Source: Leptospira biflexa (GTDB taxonomy: Bacteria; Spirochaetota; Leptospiria; Turneriellales; DYLW01). From it: 60,259 nucleotides of DNA. Positions 25,864 through 33,748 of this stretch are shown here, one piece after another (positions within the stretch are counted from its first letter, which is position 1; the number at the start of each line of letters is the position of its first letter). The stretch covers positions 50,371-110,629 of the forward strand of contig DYOA01000002.1 of the NCBI GenBank assembly GCA_020720785.1, written 5' to 3'. The notes below the pieces were generated by a model, which ran no database searches, was not told where the DNA came from, and saw only the letters and a program-made list of their open reading frames with translations. A program made the translations under genes and the position numbers.

Positions 25864-27363
25864 TTACCTCACGCCCAGCGTATTCTGGATATAATCCGCC
25901 GGATTTAATAATTCCATTACCCCGGGCATTAACGCAGGGGAAACAATTTCCGGATACATTCCCAGGACAAGAACACCCACTCCCAGGATAATCAGTGGGA
26001 TCCCCGCGAAAAGGGATGTCCGGGTAGCCACTCCCGGTTCAGTTTCCGGAGTTTCATACAACGAAGCCACCATCCGCAGATAGTAGACCGCTTCCACTAC
26101 TGAGGCAATGAGCACCAGGATCACCCAGCTTGTTTTTCCCGCAGCTACCATGGCAGATAAGATATAGTACTTTCCCCAGAATCCGGAGAACGGTGGCAAC
26201 CCGATAATGGCCAGGGAGCCCAAAACAAAGAAAAAAGAAGTGAAGGGTTTTTTCCGACCAATACCCCGGAGATCGTCTATGGATGTGCCGGTTATTTTAT
26301 ACGCCAGATAGCCCACAGAAAGGAACAGCAATGGTTTTACAACGGCATGGTTCAGCATCGCGAACAGACCGCCATAGACTGCCTCTTTTGTTCCCATCCC
26401 AAAGGCAATAACCACCAGACCCATCTGCCCGATGCTGGAATAGGCCAGCATACGCTTCAGATCCTTCTGGTGCAGGGCACTCATTTCTGCAATCACCAGA
26501 GTGACCAACCCCAGGAAAGCCAGAAAATCCAATGCCGATGGAATATTCATTACAGTAAAAATTACACGGAACAGTGCATACACCCCAGCTTTCACCACAA
26601 TCCCGCCAAAAATAGCGGCCACCGGGATGGGAGCCTGCATATACGCATCCGGTGCCCATCCGTTCAGGGGGAATAACTCTGCTTCAATCCCCAGACCTGT
26701 GATGAACAGAATCAGAACAAATATCTGTACATGATACGGCACATCGGTCATTTTCTGGGCAATATGTGCCATATTCAGGGTTCCGGTGTAAGAATACAAC
26801 ACCAGGATGGCCAGTAGCAGAAAAGTGGAGGCCAGTGAGCCAATTAAAATATATTTAAAAGCGGCCTCCGCACCATGTCTATTGGGTAGAAACGCCGTCA
26901 GAGAATATGCGGCGATGGCGGTAATTTCCAGAAATACAAACATGTTAAAAATATCCCCGGTGAGAACGATCCCGGTGGCTCCCGCAATGGCCATCATAAA
27001 AAGCATGTAAAACTTATCCAGAGGAAGTTCCTCTTCCCGGTTTTTCATGTAAATGATGGAATACAGCCATACCAGAAAACCCAGAACAGCAAACAATGAC
27101 GCCAGAAATCCGCCCAAAGGCCCATAATAAAGGTCAATACCCAAAGGTGGTCTCCAACCGGCAAGAACCTCCACGATAGGGGAAACCAAAGCTACGGGAA
27201 GCATGGCTGTGGATACCACCACCAGATAAAGGAATACCACACCTGGAATATAGTAAGTTAATTTTTTGGAGATCAATCCCAAAATGGGCATTAAAAACGC
27301 AGCCATTAAGGGCAACGCAATATAATGAACCGGGGTTACATCCATTATTCCGTATAAATTCAT
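25864..27363 (-). CDS. mrpD: MrpD/MbxH-like Na+/H+ antiporter subunit D
   Basis: A 499-residue MrpD/NuoN-type antiporter subunit with about 14 helices. Signatures: 'GDIFNMFVFLEITAIAAYSLTAFL' (Glu in helix 5), 'FPLNGWAPDAYMQAPIPVAAIFGGIVVKAGVYALFRV' (Lys in helix 7), 'QKDLKRMLAYSSIGQMGLVVIA' and 'AMLNHAVVKPLLFLSVGYLAYK'. It is expected to translocate ions in the membrane arm. An AAGGA ribosome binding site precedes the ATG at 27363. It follows the MrpC gene by 26 bp. Confidence 0.93.
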   Translation of the reverse strand: MNLYGIMDVTPVHYIALPLMAAFLMPILGLISKKLTYYIPGVVFLYLVVVSTAMLPVALVSPIVEVLAGWRPPLGIDLYYGPLGGFLASLFAVLGFLVWLYSIIYMKNREEELPLDKFYMLFMMAIAGATGIVLTGDIFNMFVFLEITAIAAYSLTAFLPNRHGAEAAFKYILIGSLASTFLLLAILVLYSYTGTLNMAHIAQKMTDVPYHVQIFVLILFITGLGIEAELFPLNGWAPDAYMQAPIPVAAIFGGIVVKAGVYALFRVIFTVMNIPSALDFLAFLGLVTLVIAEMSALHQKDLKRMLAYSSIGQMGLVVIAFGMGTKEAVYGGLFAMLNHAVVKPLLFLSVGYLAYKITGTSIDDLRGIGRKKPFTSFFFVLGSLAIIGLPPFSGFWGKYYILSAMVAAGKTSWVILVLIASVVEAVYYLRMVASLYETPETEPGVATRTSLFAGIPLIILGVGVLVLGMYPEIVSPALMPGVMELLNPADYIQNTLGVR

Positions 27364-27389
27364 TTTATTTCCTTATTTTCCAATTATCC

Positions 27390-27728
27390 TTACATTCTGA
27401 GCGAACGGATCTTCTTTACATCCAGCGTCTTGTGGTGGTTAAAAATCCGAATGACCATCGCCAGAGCCACTGCGGTGACGGCCAAGCCAATCACAATGGC
27501 GGTGAGGACCAGAGCCTGGGGGACAGGATCCACCATTTTTTCCGGGGTCACAAACACATCGGAAAAAATGGGTGCTGTTCCATTCTGGATATAACCCACG
27601 GTGATAAAAAGCAGATTAATACCAGAATCCATAATGGAAAGTCCAATCACAATTTTAACCAGATTGCGTTTCACCAGAATAGCATACAAACCGATGAGGA
27701 TCAGTGAGATTGATGCAAAATAAAACAT
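27390..27728 (-). CDS. mrpC: MrpC/MbxG (NuoK-like) antiporter subunit
   Basis: A 112-residue three-helix protein of the MnhC/NuoK family: 'LILIGLYAILVKRNLVKIVIGLSIMDSGINLLFITVGYI' contains the conserved helix-2 pattern, and 'VDPVPQALVLTAIVIGLAVTAVALAM' is the diagnostic third helix. It connects the MrpD-like subunit with the rest of the membrane arm. A GGAAGG ribosome binding site precedes the ATG. Confidence 0.92.
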   Translation of the reverse strand: MFYFASISLILIGLYAILVKRNLVKIVIGLSIMDSGINLLFITVGYIQNGTAPIFSDVFVTPEKMVDPVPQALVLTAIVIGLAVTAVALAMVIRIFNHHKTLDVKKIRSLRM

Positions 27729-27745
27729 ATTTTATCCTTCCGTTC

Positions 27746-28480
27746 CTATTGTTCTTTTACTGCCTTCATAAGAGCATCCAATACTCCGGTGAGCTCTGCT
27801 CCCACCTTGAATCCAACCGCAATATAGATTATGGGAATAATACCAGCACTGAATAAATCATTCAGCTTTCCGATGGGGAGATAGTTTTCCAGAAATGTTT
27901 TTCCCAGAATCAGTCCAATCATACCCACGCTGACGAAGGTCAACCCTGCCAAGGATTCCAGCCAAACCAGCAGGGAATGGGAAACATGGTGGGACCGAAA
28001 AGCCATGAAAAGCATTAAAACGCCGGTAGCAATAATGGCACCTCCTTGGAAACCACCACCGGGAGTGAGGTGGCCGTGGATGAAAACATAAGCCCCCAGT
28101 AGAAGAACCAAAGGGTAGATAATCCGGGTTCCGGTTTTCACGATAATGCTGGCTGGAGTGCGGGAATCCTCTATTTTTTCTCTTCTATCTTTTTCCAGGG
28201 ATGTCTCTGATTTGGTTTTTCGCGAAATAAAACCATAGAGAATTACGCTTAAACCGGTGGAGGCCAGAAAGAGGACGGTTACCTCACCCAAGGTATCAAA
28301 GCCCCGGTAATTCACCACAATGGCTGTCACCACATTGGCCGCTCCGGTGGATTTCACCGTTTCATGCACATAGGCATTGCCCACATCCATTTTGTTAATC
28401 CCGTAAGGAATCTGGTAAAAAACCTTGAACAGATAAAAACCAATAAATCCCAGAAGGATAATGGTGAGTACTTTTTTCAT
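27746..28480 (-). CDS. mrpB: MbhE-MrpB fusion (MbxF-like) antiporter subunit
   Basis: A 244-residue protein with two family modules. Residues 1-85 match MbhE ('VHETVKSTGAANVVTAIVVNYRGFDTLGEVTVLFLA'). Residues ~115-240 match MnhB/MrpB ('IIVKTGTRIIYPLVLLLGAYVFIHGHLTPGGGFQGGAIIATGVLMLF'). The modules are separate genes in Mbh and parts of MrpA-B in Mrp antiporters; the fused arrangement corresponds to the single F gene of mbx operons. A middle linker is charged. AGGAGA precedes the ATG, and the start overlaps the end of the MbhD-like gene by 4 bp. Confidence 0.88.
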   Translation of the reverse strand: MKKVLTIILLGFIGFYLFKVFYQIPYGINKMDVGNAYVHETVKSTGAANVVTAIVVNYRGFDTLGEVTVLFLASTGLSVILYGFISRKTKSETSLEKDRREKIEDSRTPASIIVKTGTRIIYPLVLLLGAYVFIHGHLTPGGGFQGGAIIATGVLMLFMAFRSHHVSHSLLVWLESLAGLTFVSVGMIGLILGKTFLENYLPIGKLNDLFSAGIIPIIYIAVGFKVGAELTGVLDALMKAVKEQ

Positions 28481-28725
28481 TCTTCAAATCTCCTGGTTTT
28501 TCGTATGGTAACCACAAAAATGATCCCGGTCAGGGCGACACCAATGGCCGCTTCTGTTAAGGCAACGTCCGGGGCGTGCAACAAGTAGAAAAACACCGTC
28601 AGAACCAGACTGACCAGCGAAGAACCGATAATCGCCAGTAAAAGATCTTTCTGGATAATAGCAAATAATGCGGAAGCGATCTGGACAATCACCAAAACCA
28701 GAACAAAAATATCAATCCAGTTCAT
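28477..28725 (-). CDS. MbhD-like (DUF4040) antiporter subunit
   Basis: An 82-residue, three-helix protein. The segment 'FFYLLHAPDVALTEAAIGVALTGIIFVVTI' is the conserved MbhD/MrpA-C-terminal signature ('ApDvAlTEaavg'), which contains a functionally important Glu-type residue in related antiporters. It overlaps the MrpG gene end by 14 bp and the following gene by 4 bp. AAAGGAG precedes the ATG. Confidence 0.88.
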   Translation of the reverse strand: MNWIDIFVLVLVIVQIASALFAIIQKDLLLAIIGSSLVSLVLTVFFYLLHAPDVALTEAAIGVALTGIIFVVTIRKTRRFEE

Positions 28726-29089
28726 GCTTAGCTCCTTTCAGGTGCTCCGGCATGGCGACAGAACTGGTTTTATCTTCCCCGTACTGGTCCACCACCGGAT
28801 TACCATCTTTTCCCACCGGGAAGAGCCCCGCACGGTGGGTGGCCCGGGCAAGAGCATGGGAAGAAATGGGATTAGAGATTGCGATAAATGCTGTTATCAA
28901 AATGGCCTTTCCCATCCATTCAGGTTGAAGAAACCCAACCCCAATGATGAAGGCCATACTACCCAGAGTGGTAGCCTTGGTGCCAGCCTGCATACGGGAA
29001 TACACATCGGGCATACGAACAATTCCCAAGGATCCCATGAATAAAAAAGTCGCACCAATAAAAAGAAGCGTATAACCAATATAGATCAT
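28712..29089 (-). CDS. mrpG: MrpG/MbxC antiporter subunit
   Basis: A 125-residue MnhG/MrpG protein: 'GYTLLFIGATFLFMGSLGIVRMPDVYSRMQAGTKATTLGSMAFIIGVGFL' contains the diagnostic 'GslGivRmPDvYsRmqA.tKatTlG'. The C-terminal 40 residues are hydrophilic and longer than in most homologs, ending 'EHLKGAKHELD'. AAGGAGGG precedes the ATG, which abuts the MrpF stop. Confidence 0.92.
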   Translation of the reverse strand: MIYIGYTLLFIGATFLFMGSLGIVRMPDVYSRMQAGTKATTLGSMAFIIGVGFLQPEWMGKAILITAFIAISNPISSHALARATHRAGLFPVGKDGNPVVDQYGEDKTSSVAMPEHLKGAKHELD

Positions 29090-29352
29090 TAGAGCCCTCC
29101 TTCCAGATAACGGGCAATGGTTAAAACCCCTATGAAACCCAAAACAGCAAAAATCAGGGAGATATCCACGTAAATGAACCGGGAAAAAATAAATGCCAGA
29201 AACACAAGAACCCCCGTCACTACAGTGGTGAGCGTATCCAAGGCCACCACCCGATCTGCTGCTGTGGGGCCTTTGATAAAACGATATACGGATAGCACCA
29301 CGGAAACCAAAATAATACCTATTATGACCTTCTGGATGATGGATTCAATCAT
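29089..29352 (-). CDS. mrpF: MrpF/MbxB antiporter subunit
   Basis: An 87-residue three-helix MnhF/MrpF protein: 'VLSVYRFIKGPTAADRVVALDTLTTVVTGVLVFLAF' carries the conserved 'R...GPt..DRvvAlD' motif, with the membrane-embedded Asp of this family. AAAGGA precedes the ATG. It overlaps both neighbours by a few bases. Confidence 0.92.
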   Translation of the reverse strand: MIESIIQKVIIGIILVSVVLSVYRFIKGPTAADRVVALDTLTTVVTGVLVFLAFIFSRFIYVDISLIFAVLGFIGVLTIARYLEGGL

Positions 29353-29840
29353 TCAAATACATCCTTTAACAGTTTCTCAAATTTTTCTCCAATAGCTTTG
29401 TAGGACTCTTCCGGGGAGGAGGTGGATACTTCCAGCCAATGGATGTAATACGTATCTTCCACTATATCCACGGTGAGAGTACCCGGGGTTAAGGTGATGG
29501 AATTTGCCAGCAGCATCTTTGCCATGTCTGATTTCAGGGTTGTGGTGAACTTTACAATCCCAGGCTGGATGGGAAGCCTTGGATGGAGCACAATCTTTGC
29601 CACATTCAGATTGGATTTTACCAATTCCGCCAGAAAAACAAACAGGAACTTAAAAATGAAGAATATCCGAACCGGAGAAAGAAACCGCAGACCCATGCGG
29701 GTAAACCAGGACGATGTAAAGATTGCGATAATCAGCGTTACCGTCCCACCCGCTACCATTTCCTGCCATTGGAATGTCGATGTAAACCCCAGCCACATGA
29801 GAAAAAACATGAGCCAGGAGAAAATAAAATTTCCAGCCAT
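29349..29840 (-). CDS. mrpE: MrpE/MbxA antiporter subunit, first gene of the Mbx-type operon
   Basis: A 163-residue MnhE/MrpE protein with two N-terminal helices and a soluble C-terminal domain: 'FIFKFLFVFLAELVKSNLNVAKIVLHPRLPIQPGIVKFTTTLKSDMAKMLLANSITLTPGTLTVDI' contains the diagnostic 'NsItLTPGTltvdi'. The start is taken at the ATG 29840 behind AAGGTG; a GTG two codons upstream is possible. It heads thirteen same-strand genes with gaps of at most 26 bp. The nearest upstream signals are the two terminators after ssb, so a promoter should lie at about 29841-29894; TTGACG at 29878-29883 is a candidate -35 without a clear -10. Confidence 0.9.
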   Translation of the reverse strand: MAGNFIFSWLMFFLMWLGFTSTFQWQEMVAGGTVTLIIAIFTSSWFTRMGLRFLSPVRIFFIFKFLFVFLAELVKSNLNVAKIVLHPRLPIQPGIVKFTTTLKSDMAKMLLANSITLTPGTLTVDIVEDTYYIHWLEVSTSSPEESYKAIGEKFEKLLKDVFE

Positions 29841-29894
29841 AATCACCTTGTCTCCAAACTGGAAATGCGATATTCCCCGTCAAGGATTATGGAT

Positions 29895-29918
29895 AAAAAA
29901 ACCGGGGCAAAGCCCCGG
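29895..29918 (-). terminator. Second intrinsic terminator downstream of ssb
   Basis: Minus strand: stem CCGGGGC / GCCCCGG with a 3-nt loop (29902-29918), followed by seven U (29895-29901). It separates ssb from the Mbx-type operon. Confidence 0.85.
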
Positions 29919-29954
29919 GAGAGATTTTGAAGGAGATATACGCCAAAAGTATAA

Positions 29955-29985
29955 TAACAAAAGGGGAGAGAGAATCTCTCTCCCC
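29955..29985 (-). terminator. First intrinsic terminator downstream of ssb
   Basis: Minus strand: GGGGAGAGAG / CTCTCTCCCC forms a 10-11-bp stem with a minimal loop (29963-29985), followed by UUUUGUUA (29955-29962), 8 bp after the ssb stop. Confidence 0.8.
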
Positions 29986-29993
29986 GAAAAATC

Positions 29994-30353
29994 TCAGGCA
30001 GCACTCAGTCTTGCTTCATCAGTGGAAAAATGGATGTCCGTGATTGCCAGAGTTTCGCAGGAAAAACGGAACTGGGATGCTTTTTTCCCGTTCTGATCTT
30101 CCCAGCGGCTTTGGTAAAAAGTCCCCGCGATCAGTATTTCCAGATCCTTGGACAGATACCGGACATATTTTTCCGCGAGTTTTTCCCACAGAAGAACTTC
30201 AATGAAGTTGGCATGGCTGCCGTCTTTATCCGTTGTCTGCGGGGTGTAATACATCAACCGGAATTTCAAAAGTTTTTTCCCGTTCGGTGTTTCTGTCATT
30301 TCCGGTTCACTGACAATTTTACCTTTTAATTGAGCTATATTCAGCTTTTCCAT
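29994..30353 (-). CDS. ssb: Single-stranded DNA-binding protein
   Basis: A 119-residue OB-fold protein: 'LNIAQLKGKIVSEPEMTETPNGKKLLKFRLMYY', 'FIEVLLWEKLAEKYVRYLSKDLEILIAGTFYQSRWEDQNGKK' and 'RFSCETLAI' match SSB strands in order. It lacks the acidic C-terminal tip (ending STDEARLSAA), so this may be a short SSB paralog rather than the main replication SSB. GGAG stands 8 nt before the ATG. It is monocistronic and followed by two terminators. A TATAAC at 30400-30405 (minus) could be its -10. Confidence 0.85.
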   Translation of the reverse strand: MEKLNIAQLKGKIVSEPEMTETPNGKKLLKFRLMYYTPQTTDKDGSHANFIEVLLWEKLAEKYVRYLSKDLEILIAGTFYQSRWEDQNGKKASQFRFSCETLAITDIHFSTDEARLSAA

Positions 30354-30513
30354 TTTTTTTCTCCGTACTTGTTTTATTTGAAAGCCTTTTTTGCTTTCTG
30401 TTATACTATGAAAATCTGGCTTGCATTTTCGATCAGAAACCCTATATTTGTTGATAAAATTTTAAAAAAATTCAAAAAAAAGCAAATTTTGGTGAAAATC
30501 TGCCAAGAATCAG

Positions 30514-30533
30514 AAAAAACCGGAATTTTCCGG
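30514..30533 (-). terminator. Intrinsic terminator after the envelope/cyclase operon (possibly bidirectional)
   Basis: CCGGAA-TT-TTCCGG (30520-30533) is followed by UUUUUU on the minus strand (30514-30519). On the plus strand the same stem is followed by CG and a run of seven T, so it could also stop plus-strand transcripts. Confidence 0.7.
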
Positions 30534-30547
30534 CGATTTTTTTATTA

Positions 30548-31600
30548 TCAGAAAGAAGAAAACAGATAGTGAACGGTCAACCCGGCAAAAAATGACCGGT
30601 TGTTCACATAAATATTGTTGTCCATCTCATAGCCCATATCCAGGGAAACGGCCATACCGGGATGGATTCGGTAATGAACCTGGGTTTGTGCCCCCAGAAG
30701 GACAGTTTCTGAATGGGAATTTTTTATGCCTTGCATAAGGGATACCTGCAATCCGGTATAAATCTGCGGGATGATCTGCCATCCTGGAAAAGGAAAAAAG
30801 CGGTATCCGAATCCAAAACGGGAAGGAATCAGGATCAAACGGTAATCCACATCGGATGTTTTCTGATTTCGGATAAAAAACCCCGCATCCAGAAAGGTGG
30901 TCAATCTCCGGGTTTCCCAAATCGGCAGCAGTAAAAAAGAACCCTGAAAATGGAGTCTCTGCATCACTCCGGGATCGAAAATAAGCTCCAGATCCCCAAC
31001 AGGGTGGTAATACTGTACGCTATAACCAACCTGCCAGGATGGCCAATCCGGGTTTGGGGGGACTCGTGCGTCTTCTTTCAGAAGGCTCTTTCGCCGGGTG
31101 AACGCCGTCTCCCGCTCCAAGGTCTCCACTGTCTGGCTGTAAAAGGCATCCAGAGGCGGAGATTTCCACGCATTACCCGTTTCCATTCTTTCCGCCAAGC
31201 GGTTTCCATCATGAGCCCGCAGAATCCGGAAAAATACCCTTTCCTCCGGAGTTTTGGGTGCGTTCTGGAGGATGAGAATATAATCACATTTTTTTTCCGC
31301 CGATTTCTGTGCTATGGAAAAAAGATCATAGTCCCCGGAGGCCTCTGCATGGATTACAATCGCCGAATCGGATGCGTTCAGCTTTTCCTCCAGTCCACGG
31401 TAACCCGACGGAATGCCGGAGATGACGCCGGATTCCCGGGAAACCACAAAATAGCATATTTTTGCCTTCTGCCGGATTACCGATGATTTTTTTGCCGGGT
31501 TCCCCTCCGGCTTCGTTGCCCCTGTCTCCCGGGCCGGGACCACCAGTGGAAATACAAGAAGGGCGATGGCAAAATAACGGATACGTATGGTCCTTTTCAT
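30548..31600 (-). CDS. Putative outer-membrane protein with N-terminal alpha/beta domain
   Basis: From ATG 31600 (MKRTIRIRYFAIALLVFPLVVPA, signal peptide) the protein has 350 residues. The first half is a soluble alpha/beta domain ('KICYFVVSRESG', 'KCDYILILQNAP') resembling domains that precede barrels; the second half is a barrel-like series ('WQVGYSVQYYHPVG', 'RFGFGYRFFPFPG', 'PQIYTGLQVSL', 'SLDMGYEMDN', 'FFAGLTVHYLFSSF') ending in Phe, as typical of outer-membrane proteins. The longer in-frame start at 31633 adds residues before the signal peptide. It is the last gene of the FecR/cyclase operon, 36 bp after the FecR gene. Confidence 0.7.
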   Translation of the reverse strand: MKRTIRIRYFAIALLVFPLVVPARETGATKPEGNPAKKSSVIRQKAKICYFVVSRESGVISGIPSGYRGLEEKLNASDSAIVIHAEASGDYDLFSIAQKSAEKKCDYILILQNAPKTPEERVFFRILRAHDGNRLAERMETGNAWKSPPLDAFYSQTVETLERETAFTRRKSLLKEDARVPPNPDWPSWQVGYSVQYYHPVGDLELIFDPGVMQRLHFQGSFLLLPIWETRRLTTFLDAGFFIRNQKTSDVDYRLILIPSRFGFGYRFFPFPGWQIIPQIYTGLQVSLMQGIKNSHSETVLLGAQTQVHYRIHPGMAVSLDMGYEMDNNIYVNNRSFFAGLTVHYLFSSF

Positions 31601-31636
31601 GAAAAATATAACCCTAACTTTTGCCTTTATCATCGT

Positions 31637-33745
31637 TTACTGGTTTGCATCCACTTCTATTTTGGGTGGCTCCGGGGTTTTTCCATAATCCACGTTAAAG
31701 CCCCCCTCTTTGGTGATCCCCTTGCGGATAACAGTTTCCCCGTTTCGCACGATGGGGGTCACCTGCCAGATTACTTTGCTTTCCTTCAATTTTTCCAGAT
31801 CCCGGAACAGGTAGAAATTCTGATCCTCCACTGCAACTAAGAGCAGGACGGGCTTTCCGTTGATATTCTGGTACATTTTAAATTCATAGTGGGTTGCTCC
31901 ATCCACCTTATCCCACCGGAATGTGATGAAATCCATCTCCCCCACATCCATTTTCTGGTTTGTGGGCTTGGGGTAAATTTCCCGGATTTCCGGAAGTCCC
32001 CTTAATATGGAGAATGACCGGATTTCGCTGGCGGAAATTTTTGTCTCGCCCACATAGGATTCCACTTTCCAGAAATAATCTCCGGGAACCAGCCGGATGA
32101 GCCGGAATGCGGAGGAAGTGGTTTTTTCCCGATGGATAATTTCATTAAACGATTTATCTCTGGAGATGGAGAGGATATAATAATTTGCAGAGGACTCCGG
32201 GTTCCACCGGAAATCCAGATTCACCAGATTCTGGTCATTGGCAGGCATACGTTTATCTTTATCCGGAGGTTCCAACAGACCGATGGGCGTATCCGCCCTG
32301 ATCTGAAAATATACGGAGCCGGATTCTTTTTTAATCCCACCCGGATAATGAGCCACAAGGCTCCACGTATAGGTCCCCGGAGCAATGTCCGGCGGGAGGG
32401 TATAATACGGGACGGTGGTCTTTCCGGAATGCAGGATGTTTGACTCTTTCCCCGGATCATAGATGATAATATTGTAAGACAACGCGGCGGTATCCTCCCA
32501 TTTGAGGATGGCCCGGGAATTCTTTACTTCCTGGCCAGAGAAAGGCGGGTTAAGCGAAGTGAATATCCGGGGCAGGGCAAAATCTTTTTTTTGCGTTACC
32601 GTAAAAGCGGAAACCATGGGGGATGCCGTAATTTTCTGCATGGGGTTGGTGGATATGCTGGCCACAGAAAAATAATACTGTCCCGGAGCCAGATTGTCCG
32701 CCCGGTATGTGGTATTTCCCGTCTCCAGACTGAAGATGGGGGAAGAAAAACCGGCATCTTTTGCCAAACGGATGGAATACACCGGAAAATCCGTTTTGCT
32801 CTGCCAGCGGAAAGTCACCGATGTCTGGTTGACCCCGCTTTCCACCACACGGTTGTTTTCCGGAAAAAATATGACCGGATGGGAAAAATATTCCAGGGAA
32901 ATTCTCCGGGCTTCCGAGCGGATATTCCCGTCTTCCGAAACAACCCTCCAGTACCACTGGCCTCGGGGAAGCGGCACCGAAGCGGTTTCACCTGAGGTTT
33001 TCCGTTTGATGGTAACACCGGTAAATGCAGGATTCCTGGATAATTCCAGAATAAAATCCCCCGCTTTTTCACCTTTAATGGAATAACGGAAGGAAAGGGA
33101 TTCTTTGTCTTTATCCGTGTATACCGTATATCCATCGCCAGGGGAAGAAAGAAACACAGAAACATTTTCTTTCTTCACGGCTTCTGCGGACATGCTGGCC
33201 ATTTCTCCGCTTTTCACGGTAATTTCTTCTTTTCCCGCAGAGGAAACGGAGATATTTCCTTCCTCCACCCGCACCGTGGATCCTTTTTCACCCTGCTCCA
33301 GGGCAATGGCTGCTTTATCCATTTTTATCTGCTCACCGGATTCTGTCTCCAGAAGTGCCTGGGTATCCCCGGAATTTTTTGCCACAATGGCTCCGCTTTT
33401 TACTTTTATCTTTGTTTCATTGCCGGAAAAATTCAGCTCCACCATACTGTTGGGTTTTAGATCCAGCTCCAGTCCGTTATCCAGCTTTAATTTTGCGTCT
33501 GAATTTTCTCCGGTAAGAATGGAATCATAGGAATAGACAACCGCTTTCTGGTCAATGTTTTCCCATACCAGACGGTCTGAGTATTTACGCTTCACTTCAT
33601 AACGCTTGTACACAACTTCGCCCAGAGGTTTGGCCCCGGCGGCAGAAAGGTTTTTATTATAGTCCAGATAAAGGAGGGAAGAGAAAAAAATGAACCCTGT
33701 CAGAAAAAGACCGGAAACCATATAATCCCGGGGCGTAACGTTCAT
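31637..33745 (-). CDS. FecR-domain protein with FN3-like repeats
   Basis: A 702-residue membrane-anchored protein: N-terminal helix (residues ~10-27), a FecR-like domain (~65-185) with 'VVYSYDSILTGENSDAKLKLDNGLELDLKPNSMVELNF' and 'GAIVAKNSG', and then four to five FN3-like beta-sandwich repeats each with a 'FRWQ/KWED/FRWNPES/FRWDKVDGATHYEF' core and a 'PGQYYF/PGTYTW/PGDYFWKV' strand. FecR domains normally transduce signals across the envelope with sigma/anti-sigma or TonB partners, but none are here; spirochaetes have many such stand-alone proteins. The ATG lies 3 bp after the cyclase gene, suggesting a link to cyclic-nucleotide signalling. Confidence 0.85.
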   Translation of the reverse strand: MNVTPRDYMVSGLFLTGFIFFSSLLYLDYNKNLSAAGAKPLGEVVYKRYEVKRKYSDRLVWENIDQKAVVYSYDSILTGENSDAKLKLDNGLELDLKPNSMVELNFSGNETKIKVKSGAIVAKNSGDTQALLETESGEQIKMDKAAIALEQGEKGSTVRVEEGNISVSSAGKEEITVKSGEMASMSAEAVKKENVSVFLSSPGDGYTVYTDKDKESLSFRYSIKGEKAGDFILELSRNPAFTGVTIKRKTSGETASVPLPRGQWYWRVVSEDGNIRSEARRISLEYFSHPVIFFPENNRVVESGVNQTSVTFRWQSKTDFPVYSIRLAKDAGFSSPIFSLETGNTTYRADNLAPGQYYFSVASISTNPMQKITASPMVSAFTVTQKKDFALPRIFTSLNPPFSGQEVKNSRAILKWEDTAALSYNIIIYDPGKESNILHSGKTTVPYYTLPPDIAPGTYTWSLVAHYPGGIKKESGSVYFQIRADTPIGLLEPPDKDKRMPANDQNLVNLDFRWNPESSANYYILSISRDKSFNEIIHREKTTSSAFRLIRLVPGDYFWKVESYVGETKISASEIRSFSILRGLPEIREIYPKPTNQKMDVGEMDFITFRWDKVDGATHYEFKMYQNINGKPVLLLVAVEDQNFYLFRDLEKLKESKVIWQVTPIVRNGETVIRKGITKEGGFNVDYGKTPEPPKIEVDANQ

Positions 33746-33748
33746 CTT

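Noticed and set aside
19021..29840. Respiratory complex I (Nuo) operon
   Set aside because: NuoEFG, NuoA, NuoJ and quinone-type NuoD residues are missing, while MrpE/F/G/B/C/D-type genes are present.
29878..29883. TTGACG on the minus strand upstream of mrpE as a leaderless promoter
   Set aside because: It lies 37 nt before the ATG, which has a Shine-Dalgarno sequence, and no -10 is seen at the right spacing; kept only as a possible -35.
30330..30569. 79-codon plus-strand frame across the ssb / barrel-gene gap
   Set aside because: Lys/Phe-rich product of A/T-rich runs, overlaps both neighbouring genes and the terminator stem; no ribosome binding site.
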